In this document: piece after piece, positions 8,694 through 17,097 of the stretch | Layout of the letters: every line of letters begins with the position of its first letter | How positions within the stretch are numbered: the first letter of the stretch is position 1 | NCBI RefSeq assembly: GCF_009379765.1 | Contig: NZ_WHTD01000063.1 | Coordinates: 1 to 41,789, forward strand | Reading direction: 5' to 3' | Source of the DNA: Actinophytocola sp. | GTDB taxonomy: Bacteria; Actinomycetota; Actinomycetes; Mycobacteriales; Pseudonocardiaceae | Length of the DNA: 41,789 nt | Translations under genes and position numbers: made by a program | Notes under the pieces: model-generated | Told to the model about the DNA's origin: nothing | The model's input: the letters and a program-made list of their open reading frames with translations, nothing else | The model's database searches: none

Positions 8694-10720
8694 GGGTCCT
8701 GACAGCGACCACCGTGGGACCGATCCGGTTGCGCAACCGAATCGCCACGACGGCGCACACGACCCTGTTCGCCGACGCCGATGGTTACCCGTCCGCACGG
8801 TTGATCGAGTACCAAGCCGCTCGGGCACGGGGGGGCGTCGGGCTCATCATCAGCAGCGGAGTCAGAGTGCGCCCAGCCTCGGACATCCCCAACCGCCTGT
8901 CTGCCTCACGCGACGAATGCATCCCGAGGTTCGCCGAGCTGGCCGAACGCATCAGGAGCGAGGGCGCGCGCTTCTTCGTGCAGTTGTCGGAGACCGGACG
9001 CGTGCACGGGACCTTACGCAATCCGCCGGTGTCTCCGTCTCCGATACCCTGGCGGCCCTTCGCCCCCATGCCGCATCAGCTCAGCACCGGCGAGGCAGCA
9101 ACGATCGTCGCGGAGTTCGGTGCCGCTGCGCGCCGGATCGCGGCCGCAGGCGCGGATGGGATCGAACTGCAGCTCGGCCATGGCACTCTCCTGCAACAGT
9201 TCCTCTCTCCCGCAAGCAACCACCGACGAGATCGTTACGGCGGATCCTCACAGGCCCGGCTGCAGTTCCCGCGCGAGGTCTTGCAGGCGGTCCGCAGCAG
9301 TGTTCCCACCGGTACGGCGCTGAGCCTGCGAATCTCGGCAGACGAGTTCGTGGACGACGGGTTGCACGTCGAGGACATGCTCGAGATCGTCGCTGACCTT
9401 GTGGAGGGGGCCCCGGTCGATCTGCTCAATGTCAGCCATTCGGCTTACACCGACTCGTCGGACTCGCTGACCACGCAGGTGGCCGACATGTCGTACCCGG
9501 CTGTTCCGTTCAGGCATTTCGGTGCCCGGTTCCGGACTGCCTTCCCCCACATTCCTGTGCTGATCGCCTGCCGTGTGGACACCCTGGAGCTGGCCGAGCA
9601 GCTCGTGGAGCAGGGCGCAGCAGACCTCGTCGGGATGACCCGGGCACACATCGCCGACCCCGACATCGTGCGCAAGCACCTCGACGGGAACTCGGGCACG
9701 ATCCGGCACTGCATCGCGTGCAACCAGGGCTGCTTGGGAAACCTGGAGCGCGGCGTGCCCATCACCTGCACGGTCAATCCCGGGGTCGGCTTCGAAGCAG
9801 AGACAGATCGCTACCGTCAGCTGACGGCCCGGCTCCCCTCGGGAACCGATCAAGTCGATAGCGGCGAGTCAGGCCCGACGTCGGACCTGGTGCTCGTGGT
9901 CGGCGCCGGACCGGCCGGGCTCGAGGCAGCGATCGAGTGCCGGCTGGCCGGGCTTCGTGTGCTGGTGGTCGAGCGTGAACTGGAAGCGGGTGGCCAGCTC
10001 AGGCTCGCCTCCTCGGTCCGTGGTCGCGAGCTTTGGCGGCGCGCCGTCGACGACCAGCTCGACCTCGCGCGTTCGTTAGGAGTCGATATCGACTTCGGCA
10101 CGTCGTGCTCAGCTACGACGGTCATCCGAACGTCCCCCGCGTCGGTCGTCCTGGCCACGGGCAGCCGAGAGGCAGAGCTCGCGCCGCTGGCTGGCGTCCG
10201 CCATCTCGACATCGAGGAAGCAGTCCGGTCCTTGCCCGCACTCCGGGAGCAGCCGGCCGTGCTCGTCGAAGACGAACTGGGCGGATGGCCGGCTGTGGCT
10301 TTGGCGTCCGACCTTTGCGCGGCTGGTGTGGACGTCCGGCTGGTGACCAGCAATGACCAGCTGGCGCCGCTGGTCACGCTCTACTCCAAGTTCGGGCTCC
10401 TCGATCGCCTGAGGAAGGGCCGCGCGCGGGTGCACCTGATGCGCAAGGTCGAGGCCGGCCCGAACGGTTTGTCCTTGGTAGATGTGGTGTCAGGTGATCG
10501 CGAGCCGATTCCCGAGGTTGGCACGGTGATCACCGCGCAAGCTCGGACTGCCGACGACACCCTGGCCCAGGACCTGCGAGACGCGGGGTACGCCGGTGAC
10601 ATCCACCTCGTCGGCGATGCCTTGGCGCCTCGTACGGCGCTGGAGGCGATTGCCGACGGCCGCGCGGTGGCAGGTCTGGTCGTCGCGCGATCCATCTCCG
10701 CCCACGGCTCCCCTACCTGA
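8690..10720 (+). CDS. NADH:flavin oxidoreductase, 2,4-dienoyl-CoA reductase-like
   Basis: A 676-residue two-part flavoenzyme of the Old Yellow Enzyme / FadH / trimethylamine dehydrogenase class. An N-terminal FMN-binding TIM barrel (about 1-335) contains the ELQLGHGTLLQQFLSP and RRDRYGG segments. A [4Fe-4S] motif CIACNQGCLG, with a further Cys in ITCTVNPGVG, follows near 340-365. The C-terminal FAD/NAD domain begins with VVGAGPAGLEAA near 402 and includes LATGSREAE. The usual length is 640-680. It probably reduces a conjugated C=C or related substrate with NAD(P)H. GTG 8690 overlaps the previous stop. It is the last gene of the operon and converges on the EutA-like gene. Confidence 0.88.
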   Translation: MRVLTATTVGPIRLRNRIATTAHTTLFADADGYPSARLIEYQAARARGGVGLIISSGVRVRPASDIPNRLSASRDECIPRFAELAERIRSEGARFFVQLSETGRVHGTLRNPPVSPSPIPWRPFAPMPHQLSTGEAATIVAEFGAAARRIAAAGADGIELQLGHGTLLQQFLSPASNHRRDRYGGSSQARLQFPREVLQAVRSSVPTGTALSLRISADEFVDDGLHVEDMLEIVADLVEGAPVDLLNVSHSAYTDSSDSLTTQVADMSYPAVPFRHFGARFRTAFPHIPVLIACRVDTLELAEQLVEQGAADLVGMTRAHIADPDIVRKHLDGNSGTIRHCIACNQGCLGNLERGVPITCTVNPGVGFEAETDRYRQLTARLPSGTDQVDSGESGPTSDLVLVVGAGPAGLEAAIECRLAGLRVLVVERELEAGGQLRLASSVRGRELWRRAVDDQLDLARSLGVDIDFGTSCSATTVIRTSPASVVLATGSREAELAPLAGVRHLDIEEAVRSLPALREQPAVLVEDELGGWPAVALASDLCAAGVDVRLVTSNDQLAPLVTLYSKFGLLDRLRKGRARVHLMRKVEAGPNGLSLVDVVSGDREPIPEVGTVITAQARTADDTLAQDLRDAGYAGDIHLVGDALAPRTALEAIADGRAVAGLVVARSISAHGSPT

Positions 10721-10747
10721 GCAGCGCACGACGTCGCGCCGATGTGG

Positions 10748-12166
10748 TCAGAAGACCAGCGACTTCACGACGACGGGAACGGAGTTGGAATCGGGCAGGA
10801 ACGAGCCGATGTCGAGGAAGCCGAACTCGGACACGTTGACTCCGTCCACCGACGCCACGGGCAGGTCGGGGTCGATCTCGCTCAGACGCCTACCCAGTAG
10901 CCGCGCCACATCGTCATCGCAGGCCAGGATCACCGATCCCGAGCGGGAGCCACCGACCCCCTCGTAGAGGCCGGCAGCGACCGCATGCAAGCGATCCCAG
11001 GTCGCCGAACCCCTCCAGCGCACGGCAAGAGCGACCGGTTCCTCGGGAGCCACCCCTCGGGAGCGGATCAACGCATTGATCTCGGTGGCCAGCAGCTCCG
11101 GCTTGATCTGCTCGTCGGAGAGGTCGAAGAGCGGGACCAGCGTCGGCGCGTTGCGAATAGGGAGTACGTCGGCCGAGGAGACGTAGATCGTGCTTCCACT
11201 CACCTGGACGGTGTACTGCGAAGCACCGAGCACGGTCGCTCTGATGCCCCCACTCAGCGGAAGGATCGGGAGATCGACCGGACCCAGCTCCTCGCGAAGT
11301 GTCGCCGCCATCCCCACTCCGAGATCGCCCAAGTCACGGTGAGCAGCGTCTCGGAACAGTTCGCTGACCCCACCGGAGAGCGTGAGCGCATCGACGTCAC
11401 GGAGGGATGGGTTGCTTCCTGCCCGCCTGATCGGCAGCTCAGTGGTGGCTTCCCCGTCGACCAGCTGAGTCATCAGCTGGGTTATGAGGAAGGCCGCGAT
11501 GCGGGCGCGGTCCGACTCCTCGAGGAGCTCTCCGACCCGTAGATCGATGCCGAGCGCCTCGGCCGCCAGGAGCCCGAACCGCTCGGTCCGGGTCACCCGA
11601 CCCTCGTCGTCGACGGCGACCAGGCGTGCGCCCACGTCAAAGATCGCACTGCCGGTGACGTCGCCCGAGTCGCAGACGACGACCTTGGTCGTGCCTCCGC
11701 CGATGTCGATGTTCACGATCTTGATCCCGCGTTCCCTCGACGCGGCGAGGGCGCCTGACCCCTGAGCCGAGAGCATCGCTTCCAGCTCGTCGCCGGCACT
11801 GACCGAGACGAACCTGCCTGCCTCTTCGGCGAAAATCGCCGCGATCTGCTGAGCGTTCTCCCGCTCCAGCGCGACGCCGGTCAGGATGAGCGCGCCAGTA
11901 TCGATGTTCGCCGGCCGGACCCCTGCCCGCTCGAACTCCGCGTGGAAGAAGTCGGCAAGGGCCTCACCGTCGATCTCGTTGTCCGACCGGTACGGGGTCA
12001 GCAGCACTGTAGACTCGAACGTTGCCGCACGGTCGATCACTACATACCTGGGACCGACCTTCTTGACCGTCAGCTTCGAAATCGTGAAATGAGTCGTCGC
12101 GGAGCCGATGTCCAAGCCCACCGAACTGAGATCGAACTCGTCTTCGGTCTCGATGAGGACTGGCAT
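10748..12166 (-). CDS. eutA: EutA-like reactivating ATPase
   Basis: This 472-residue protein belongs to the EutA family of the sugar-kinase/Hsp70/actin (ASKHA) fold. The phosphate-1 loop is GLDIGSATTH (residues 17-26), phosphate-2 is DIGGGTTK (154-161), and TLSGGVSELF and LPLSGGIRATVLGASQYTVQ form the adenosine region. The last of these is typical of EutA. EutA exchanges damaged cobalamin in ethanolamine ammonia-lyase (EutBC) at the cost of ATP. No eutB, eutC or other adenosylcobalamin enzyme is in this window; instead the gene overlaps the bicupin gene by 1 bp (TGATG). Its client here is unknown. It is the last gene of an operon with a TTT transporter. Confidence 0.82.
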   Translation of the reverse strand: MPVLIETEDEFDLSSVGLDIGSATTHFTISKLTVKKVGPRYVVIDRAATFESTVLLTPYRSDNEIDGEALADFFHAEFERAGVRPANIDTGALILTGVALERENAQQIAAIFAEEAGRFVSVSAGDELEAMLSAQGSGALAASRERGIKIVNIDIGGGTTKVVVCDSGDVTGSAIFDVGARLVAVDDEGRVTRTERFGLLAAEALGIDLRVGELLEESDRARIAAFLITQLMTQLVDGEATTELPIRRAGSNPSLRDVDALTLSGGVSELFRDAAHRDLGDLGVGMAATLREELGPVDLPILPLSGGIRATVLGASQYTVQVSGSTIYVSSADVLPIRNAPTLVPLFDLSDEQIKPELLATEINALIRSRGVAPEEPVALAVRWRGSATWDRLHAVAAGLYEGVGGSRSGSVILACDDDVARLLGRRLSEIDPDLPVASVDGVNVSEFGFLDIGSFLPDSNSVPVVVKSLVF

Positions 12167-13377
12167 CAGACTTTGTACACCTCCTGAGGCATGTCGAACG
12201 GTATGTCCGTCTTTGCGAGCTCGCGCTGGTACTCCTCACGGATGAAGGGATCCTCCGTGTCGTAGCTGATCGAGCTGCCACCGTCCTGGAGGTCGGCATT
12301 CACCCAGACGCGCCGGCGGTTCCTGCCGGAGTACTCCTGGTACTGAAGGTTCGGCACCCCACCCATGAAGACGAGCATCCTGATCCCGTCCTTGTCTGTG
12401 GGGAAGTGCTGGTGGAACCAGTTCCCGCCGCCGGGAGCCGCAGCCACCAGACCACCTGCGATGTAGTCCACCCGCTTGACCTGGTCGGCGTGCCCGTCTT
12501 TCCACGGTGTCGGCCCACACCCACTGGGCCAGTTGTACGTGTACCCCTGGCCCTTGATGCAGATCAGCACGGCGAACGACGGATGGGTGTGCGCCTTGGA
12601 GTAGCGACCAGGCAGGTGATGGCCGATGAACGTCGTGAAGTTGCCGTTTGCCATGTTGGGCTCGATCCGCCGGAAGCCCGGGGAACGCTGATTGTCCAGG
12701 GGAAGCTCGCAGTTGGCGATCTCTGGGATCAGGTTGGTCCGCCACATAGCGCGCTGGAGCTCCGCGGTCTTCAGGAGCTTGAAGTCGGGATCGTAGGCGT
12801 CGGCCGAACCCGAGTACCTCTCCGTGAACGCGAAGTCGTTCTTGAACACGAAGTCGCGGTTCTCGAAAATGTTCATGATGAAGGGCGACGTGTTTCCGAC
12901 GATCAGGAGGCAGCGCTTCCGTCCGCCGTTGATCAGCCTGAAGGACGTGTTGATCGGGATCGCGAACAGCGATCCGTCGTGCCACTCGAACCGTTGACAG
13001 ACATCGCTGCCCGTGGCCCACACCTCGGTGGATCCCTCGCCCTCCACGACGTAGTACTTCTCTTCGTAGATGTGGCGATCGATCGCGAGTGCCTCCCCGG
13101 GTGGGATCTCGATGACGTGCATTCCGAGGAGATCGACGGTGCCGTCGGGCACCAGGAAGGCGGCATTGCCACCCAGGCGGTCCCATGGCTTCAGTTCCAA
13201 CTCCCTGACGTCATGGTATCCGGGCGCCTCGTAGATCGGGATGCCCTGTTCCGCCATGTACTTCTGGTACTCGGTAGGTGGCCGCTCGACGACCATCTTT
13301 CCGTTCTCGAGACGACCGGCGACAGCCGAGCCGCTAACTTCCTCGAAGTCGTCATCATGGTGGTGGTGGTGTTTCAT
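12166..13377 (-). CDS. Bicupin protein with N-terminal His tract
   Basis: A 403-residue protein with two cupin-like beta-barrels. The first spans about residues 75-185 (GMHVIEIPPGEALAIDRH, EEKYYVVEGEGSTEVW). The second spans about 235-365 (HHLPGRYSKAHTHPSFAVLI, KGQGYTYNW, NWFHQHFPT). HTHP and FHQHF in cupin 2 look like metal ligands; cupin 1 has DRHIYEEKYYVVEG. It could be a bicupin dioxygenase (gentisate-dioxygenase-like), decarboxylase or isomerase. The N-terminus starts MKHHHHH followed by acidic residues, a natural metal-binding tract. ATG 13377 is preferred (AAGGGA upstream); GTG 13380 is directly before it. It lies between eutA and tctAB in one operon. Confidence 0.72.
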   Translation of the reverse strand: MKHHHHHDDDFEEVSGSAVAGRLENGKMVVERPPTEYQKYMAEQGIPIYEAPGYHDVRELELKPWDRLGGNAAFLVPDGTVDLLGMHVIEIPPGEALAIDRHIYEEKYYVVEGEGSTEVWATGSDVCQRFEWHDGSLFAIPINTSFRLINGGRKRCLLIVGNTSPFIMNIFENRDFVFKNDFAFTERYSGSADAYDPDFKLLKTAELQRAMWRTNLIPEIANCELPLDNQRSPGFRRIEPNMANGNFTTFIGHHLPGRYSKAHTHPSFAVLICIKGQGYTYNWPSGCGPTPWKDGHADQVKRVDYIAGGLVAAAPGGGNWFHQHFPTDKDGIRMLVFMGGVPNLQYQEYSGRNRRRVWVNADLQDGGSSISYDTEDPFIREEYQRELAKTDIPFDMPQEVYKV

Positions 13378-13445
13378 CACATTCCCTTCTGTTTCCGCGC
13401 GTCGCGCGTCTGCGAACGATCAAGTCCTCGGGCTCCGGCAAGCTG

Positions 13446-15431
13446 CTAGGCGTACAAGCCCAGCAACCCGCTCGGTAGGTGGAGCTCGAAGACAGTGCTG
13501 AATAGATAGCTGAAGCCGAACCCACAGATGGCGGTGACCACCAGGGCAGGGACAATCTTGAGGACCCGCTCCACCATGAAGTAGGCGAAGACGAACACCG
13601 TGATCGCAACGGCGAAGCCCAGCACGTAGACGCCGATGAACACTGCGATCAACCACAGGATCATCCTCGAGGTGTACTTCACCTTCAACGGGTCGAGCAG
13701 CAGCAGATCTTCGCGCACCGCGCCACGCCGTCTCGGCCGCTGCCGAGTCAACTGCACGATCCGGAGCAGGCACAAGCCGGTCAGTCCGGTGGCCACGATG
13801 TCAGGGAACAGGCTTGCCTCTTTGGGCCATTCCCGCGCCATCACCAGCATCGCGATCCCCCAGCATGCCAGCACGGAGCACACGGTGGTCTCAGCCAGCC
13901 AGTAGGTCGGACGCGGCTTTGCCGAAGGGTCCTCGGTGTATTCGGCTGCGATGGAGTGGCGACGCTTGAGCCGGGCGTTCCGCACGCGGATCGTGACCAC
14001 CAAGATGGTCGCGAGCCCGAAGAGAATCAGCACGCCAGGTCGCAGCAGCCAGGAGAATCCCATCAGCGTGTAGCTGATCCAGAGACTGTTCTCGGTCCGG
14101 TCGGCCAGCACGAAGCCGAGCAGGAGCGCCGGGCGGGACCAGCCGACCCGGTCCATGAACCATCCGAAAATCCCGAACGCCATCATCACCATGGCATCGG
14201 CCATCAGGCCGCGTTCGCCGAGCGCCGCGATGACGAGCATGACGGTGATGAACGGGATGATGACGATCGGCTTCACATGGGCCAGGGACGCCAGGCGCTT
14301 GAGCAGCGGATAGGACGCGATGACTCCGAGGATGTTGGCGAGCACCATCGCGAAGATCAGGAACAGGGTGATGTCGGCATTGGCCTCGAGCATGTCGGGT
14401 CCGGGGTTGAGTCCGAGGACCAGCAGGATTCCCAGCAGGACCGCTGAGATCGATCCACCAGGAATTCCGAAGGCAAGGAGCGGGATCATCTGACCGCCGT
14501 CCTTGGCGTTGTTGGCCGCACCCGGCCCGATGACGCCGTCGATCGCGCCCTTGCCGAACATCTCAGGGTGCTTGGAGGACTGCTGGGCGTGGGCATACGC
14601 CATCCACTGGGATACGCCACCGCCCAGGCCGGGGATGAGCCCGACGAAGATCGCGATCAGGGAGCAACGAACGATCAGGCCCCATCGCTTGAGCGCCTCT
14701 ATCGATCCGTCCAGCACTCCGCCGAAGCGGCCCGTCGCCGCTGGGCGACCAATGATGCGTTGCACCGCCAGGTCGATCAGTTCGGGGATCGCGAAGAGAC
14801 CGACCGTAGCCGGCACCAGAGGAATCCCGTCGAAGATGCTCAGCTCACCGAAGGTGAAGCGCAGGATCCCGGTCTTGCCGTCCATGCCGATCATGGCGAT
14901 CGCAAAGCCAAGCGCAGCAACGAGCGCTCCCTTGGCTACGGAGTTCCCGCTGATCACACCGATGAGGCACGCACCGACCACCGTCAGCGCGAAGATCTCC
15001 GGGGATCCGAACGTCAGGATGAATGTACCGAGCACCGGGAGGAATGCGGCGATCGACAGTGCGCCGATGATGGCACCCAGGAACGATGCCACGGTGTCAG
15101 CGCCCAGCGCCCGACCGGCTTGCCCCGACTTCGTCAGCGGCAGTCCGTCCACGATGAGAGCCGCGCTCGTCCCGTCTCCGGGTATTCCGAACAGGATCGA
15201 CGTGTAGTCCGAGGCCAGCGAGCCAACCGCGATCGTCGACATCAGGAACGCCAGCGCCTGGTAGGTGTCGAGCTGGACGACGAAGGGGAGCGCAAGCGCG
15301 ATGCCGACTGTCGATCCCAGCGCCGGCAGAAGCCCGATGATCGCCCCGTACACACCCCCGATGAGGAGCCACATCAGGACGCTCACTGAGAAGAGCTCAG
15401 CGAGGGCGAGGCCCGACGAACCTAGATCCAC
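13446..15431 (-). CDS. TctA-TctB fusion permease (TTT system 2)
   Basis: The 661-residue second TctA-TctB fusion of the window. TctA motifs are GLLPALGSTVGIALALPFV near the N-terminus, GIPGDGTSAALIVDGLPLTK near 85, GLIPGLGGGVSQWMAYAHA near 265 and GAANNAKDGGQMIP. The C-terminal portion after about residue 500 (linker RRHSIAAEYTED) has the four-helix TctB/DUF1468 look. Its sequence differs clearly from the system-1 fusion, so this is not a recent local duplication. GTG 15431 has GAGGAG upstream; TTG 15434 is too close. The gene follows tctC by 213 bp containing a strong hairpin (15574-15616). Confidence 0.9.
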   Translation of the reverse strand: MDLGSSGLALAELFSVSVLMWLLIGGVYGAIIGLLPALGSTVGIALALPFVVQLDTYQALAFLMSTIAVGSLASDYTSILFGIPGDGTSAALIVDGLPLTKSGQAGRALGADTVASFLGAIIGALSIAAFLPVLGTFILTFGSPEIFALTVVGACLIGVISGNSVAKGALVAALGFAIAMIGMDGKTGILRFTFGELSIFDGIPLVPATVGLFAIPELIDLAVQRIIGRPAATGRFGGVLDGSIEALKRWGLIVRCSLIAIFVGLIPGLGGGVSQWMAYAHAQQSSKHPEMFGKGAIDGVIGPGAANNAKDGGQMIPLLAFGIPGGSISAVLLGILLVLGLNPGPDMLEANADITLFLIFAMVLANILGVIASYPLLKRLASLAHVKPIVIIPFITVMLVIAALGERGLMADAMVMMAFGIFGWFMDRVGWSRPALLLGFVLADRTENSLWISYTLMGFSWLLRPGVLILFGLATILVVTIRVRNARLKRRHSIAAEYTEDPSAKPRPTYWLAETTVCSVLACWGIAMLVMAREWPKEASLFPDIVATGLTGLCLLRIVQLTRQRPRRRGAVREDLLLLDPLKVKYTSRMILWLIAVFIGVYVLGFAVAITVFVFAYFMVERVLKIVPALVVTAICGFGFSYLFSTVFELHLPSGLLGLYA

Positions 15432-15573
15432 CAACTTCTCCTCATCCGACCTGCCGATACTGTCGGCCGGTGGCTCGTGCTGTCAGGCTGTGCTGACCGC
15501 GACGTTGTGCTCGTCGTACTCGCCTTCTCGGTCGACGGGGTCTTCCGGGCGGCACTCGGCGAGCTAAGGACTC

Positions 15574-15616
15574 GGGCTTGCGCAAGACCTCGGTGGTCGA
15601 GGTCTTGCGCAAGCCC
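15574..15616 (-). terminator. Perfect 18-bp hairpin between tctC-2 and tctAB-2
   Basis: Arms 15574-15591 and 15599-15616 are perfect inverted copies separated by a 7-nt loop. Each arm contains the self-palindrome CTTGCGCAAG. No T run follows on either strand. Because it sits inside an operon between a binding-protein gene and its permease, it may work as a partial terminator or mRNA stabiliser that keeps binding protein above permease; that is inferred from position. The rest of 15435-15644 shows no gene. Confidence 0.65.
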
Positions 15617-15644
15617 AACCGTGGTGCCTCTGGGTGCAGAGCCG

Positions 15645-16730
15645 TCACTCCTCAGCGGAGTCGATGATGTACTGCTTGACCTGATCCGGCATCGAGGTGA
15701 CCTCTTTGAGCTGGTCCTGGGCCACGGCGCCGTCGAGCACGTCGATGGAGCCTCCGTAGGCGTCGGTCGCCTTGGCCAGGAACTCCGGGTTGTTCAGGGC
15801 CTTGGAGAACGCCTCTCGCAGGGCTGTCACGTAGGTATCCGGGGTCTTGGGTGCGACTATGTACAACTGCTGCAGGGTGTTGAGCAGGATCAGGCCTCGG
15901 TGGAGTTCGAGCTCTTCGCCCTCGAGCGGCTTCCCGTTCACCTCTTCGTACGCCTCGGCGATGGTCGGCACGTCCTTGAAGAACTCACTCCGGTCGATGT
16001 TGCCGTCTTCACCCACGACGCCCTGCTGGAACAGGTTGGTGTATCCGCCGATCTTCTTCTTGATCGGTCCAAAGGAGCTGGTGAACGCCCCGGCCGACAT
16101 GGACGAGCCTTCGATCTCGCCTCGCAGCATCGCAAGGGCAACCTCGCCGTAGCCGCCGTAGCCGAACGTCTGCTTGAGCTTCAGCCCCAGCAGCTCGGCC
16201 GCATTCTTCTCGATCAGCGAAGGACCGGAGTCGCGGTTGGAGTTGCCGGTGACCCAGGGCTCGGTCTGGCTCCGGGCGATCAGATCCTCCAGCGAGTCGG
16301 CTGTGGACTTGGTCGTGAAGGTGATTCCGCTTCCCAGCACCCCGGCGAGCGCGTGGAAGTCGGGCAGCGGGTAGTCGTGCCCTTCCTCACCAGTGAGCCA
16401 GCGAGCCTGGGTGCCCGGGGTGATCACGACCATGGTGAGCGCGTCTGCCGGAGCTTGTACGACGTCGTTCATGGCGAGTGCGCCGCCGCCGCCCTCTTTG
16501 TTCTCGATGATGACGGTGGGCTTTCCCGGAAGCTCCTCGGAGAGGAACGGTGCCAACAAGCGCGCCGCTACGTCGGCGCCACCGCCGGCGCCGAAAGGCA
16601 CGATGATCGTGACCTTCTCCCCCTTGAAGTGTTCAGCGGGCTCTTCAGTCCCGCTGGTGTCGCTCGACGAACCACAGGCGACCAGTGCGGGCGCCACGAT
16701 CGCGACGGCAAGGTTCCGCAGTTTCCTCAT
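15645..16730 (-). CDS. tctC: TctC-type solute-binding lipoprotein (TTT system 2)
   Basis: A 361-residue Bug/TctC family binding protein. The start is short and clear: MRKLRNLAVAIVAPALVAC ends in the lipobox LVAC, and AGGAG lies 7 nt before ATG 16730; an upstream GTG at 16745 is less likely. Family features are VTIIVPFGAGGGADVAARLL and IIENKEGGGGALAMNDV. It is only distantly similar to the tctC at 1727, though both share the GGGGA-AMxDV pattern. It probably feeds the fusion permease encoded next in the operon. The ligand is unknown. The upstream small gene ends 11 bp before. Confidence 0.88.
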   Translation of the reverse strand: MRKLRNLAVAIVAPALVACGSSSDTSGTEEPAEHFKGEKVTIIVPFGAGGGADVAARLLAPFLSEELPGKPTVIIENKEGGGGALAMNDVVQAPADALTMVVITPGTQARWLTGEEGHDYPLPDFHALAGVLGSGITFTTKSTADSLEDLIARSQTEPWVTGNSNRDSGPSLIEKNAAELLGLKLKQTFGYGGYGEVALAMLRGEIEGSSMSAGAFTSSFGPIKKKIGGYTNLFQQGVVGEDGNIDRSEFFKDVPTIAEAYEEVNGKPLEGEELELHRGLILLNTLQQLYIVAPKTPDTYVTALREAFSKALNNPEFLAKATDAYGGSIDVLDGAVAQDQLKEVTSMPDQVKQYIIDSAEE

Positions 16731-16741
16731 TGCAGGGCTCC

Positions 16742-17032
16742 TCACAAAGCTGTTTTGTCGTGCCGCTCAGACGCAGCCAAGCTGACGACCGACCCCCACA
16801 GCTCCGCTAGATGGTGGGCGTTGAGCACCTCGTAGTCCGCGAGGTCGAACCAGTGGCCGCGGTTGTTGCGCCACTTCCGTTCCGGGAGGTCCATCTTGCG
16901 CAGGTCATGCGGGACGACGAGACCCTTGATGGGCGGGTGCTGCCGGTTGAACTCGTCCCGGGCCGCGATCTCCGACGAGTCGCGGTTCTTCTTCTCACTG
17001 GCTAGTACGCCCTTGCCATAGTCGTCGCGCAC
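16742..17032 (-). CDS. Small hypothetical protein, first gene of operon
   Basis: A 96-residue, charged, soluble protein that I do not recognise. It has no signal peptide, membrane segment or Cys motif. Visible features are a Lys/Arg/Asp-rich N-terminal half, PPIKGLVVPHDLRKMD in the middle, and RGHWFDLADYEVLNAHHLAE, whose Trp and His residues could bind a ligand. GTG 17032 is preceded by AAGGAG at good spacing, which supports translation. It is promoter-proximal in the operon with tctC, tctAB, the bicupin gene and eutA, and so may be a small subunit, accessory factor or regulator. It could also be a fragment of a longer protein. Confidence 0.6.
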   Translation of the reverse strand: MRDDYGKGVLASEKKNRDSSEIAARDEFNRQHPPIKGLVVPHDLRKMDLPERKWRNNRGHWFDLADYEVLNAHHLAELWGSVVSLAASERHDKTAL

Positions 17033-17076
17033 TCTTCACTCCTTCGGGTCGAGTAGGGATGAGTACACCCCAGTAG

Positions 17077-17097
17077 TGGACTAAAGGTCTAACCTTT
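17077..17097. promoter_or_regulatory. Operator-like palindrome upstream of TTT-2 operon
   Basis: TGGACTAA (17077-17084) runs into the odd palindrome AAAGGTCTAACCTTT (17083-17097). It lies in front of the operon starting at 17032 and overlaps the 3' end of the dehydrogenase remnant. TGGACTAA is the reverse of TTAGTCCA at 6470-6477, and GGTCTAACC recurs at 19995-20003. An AGGTnnnACCT palindrome fits a GntR-class operator; which regulator binds is not known. Confidence 0.5.
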
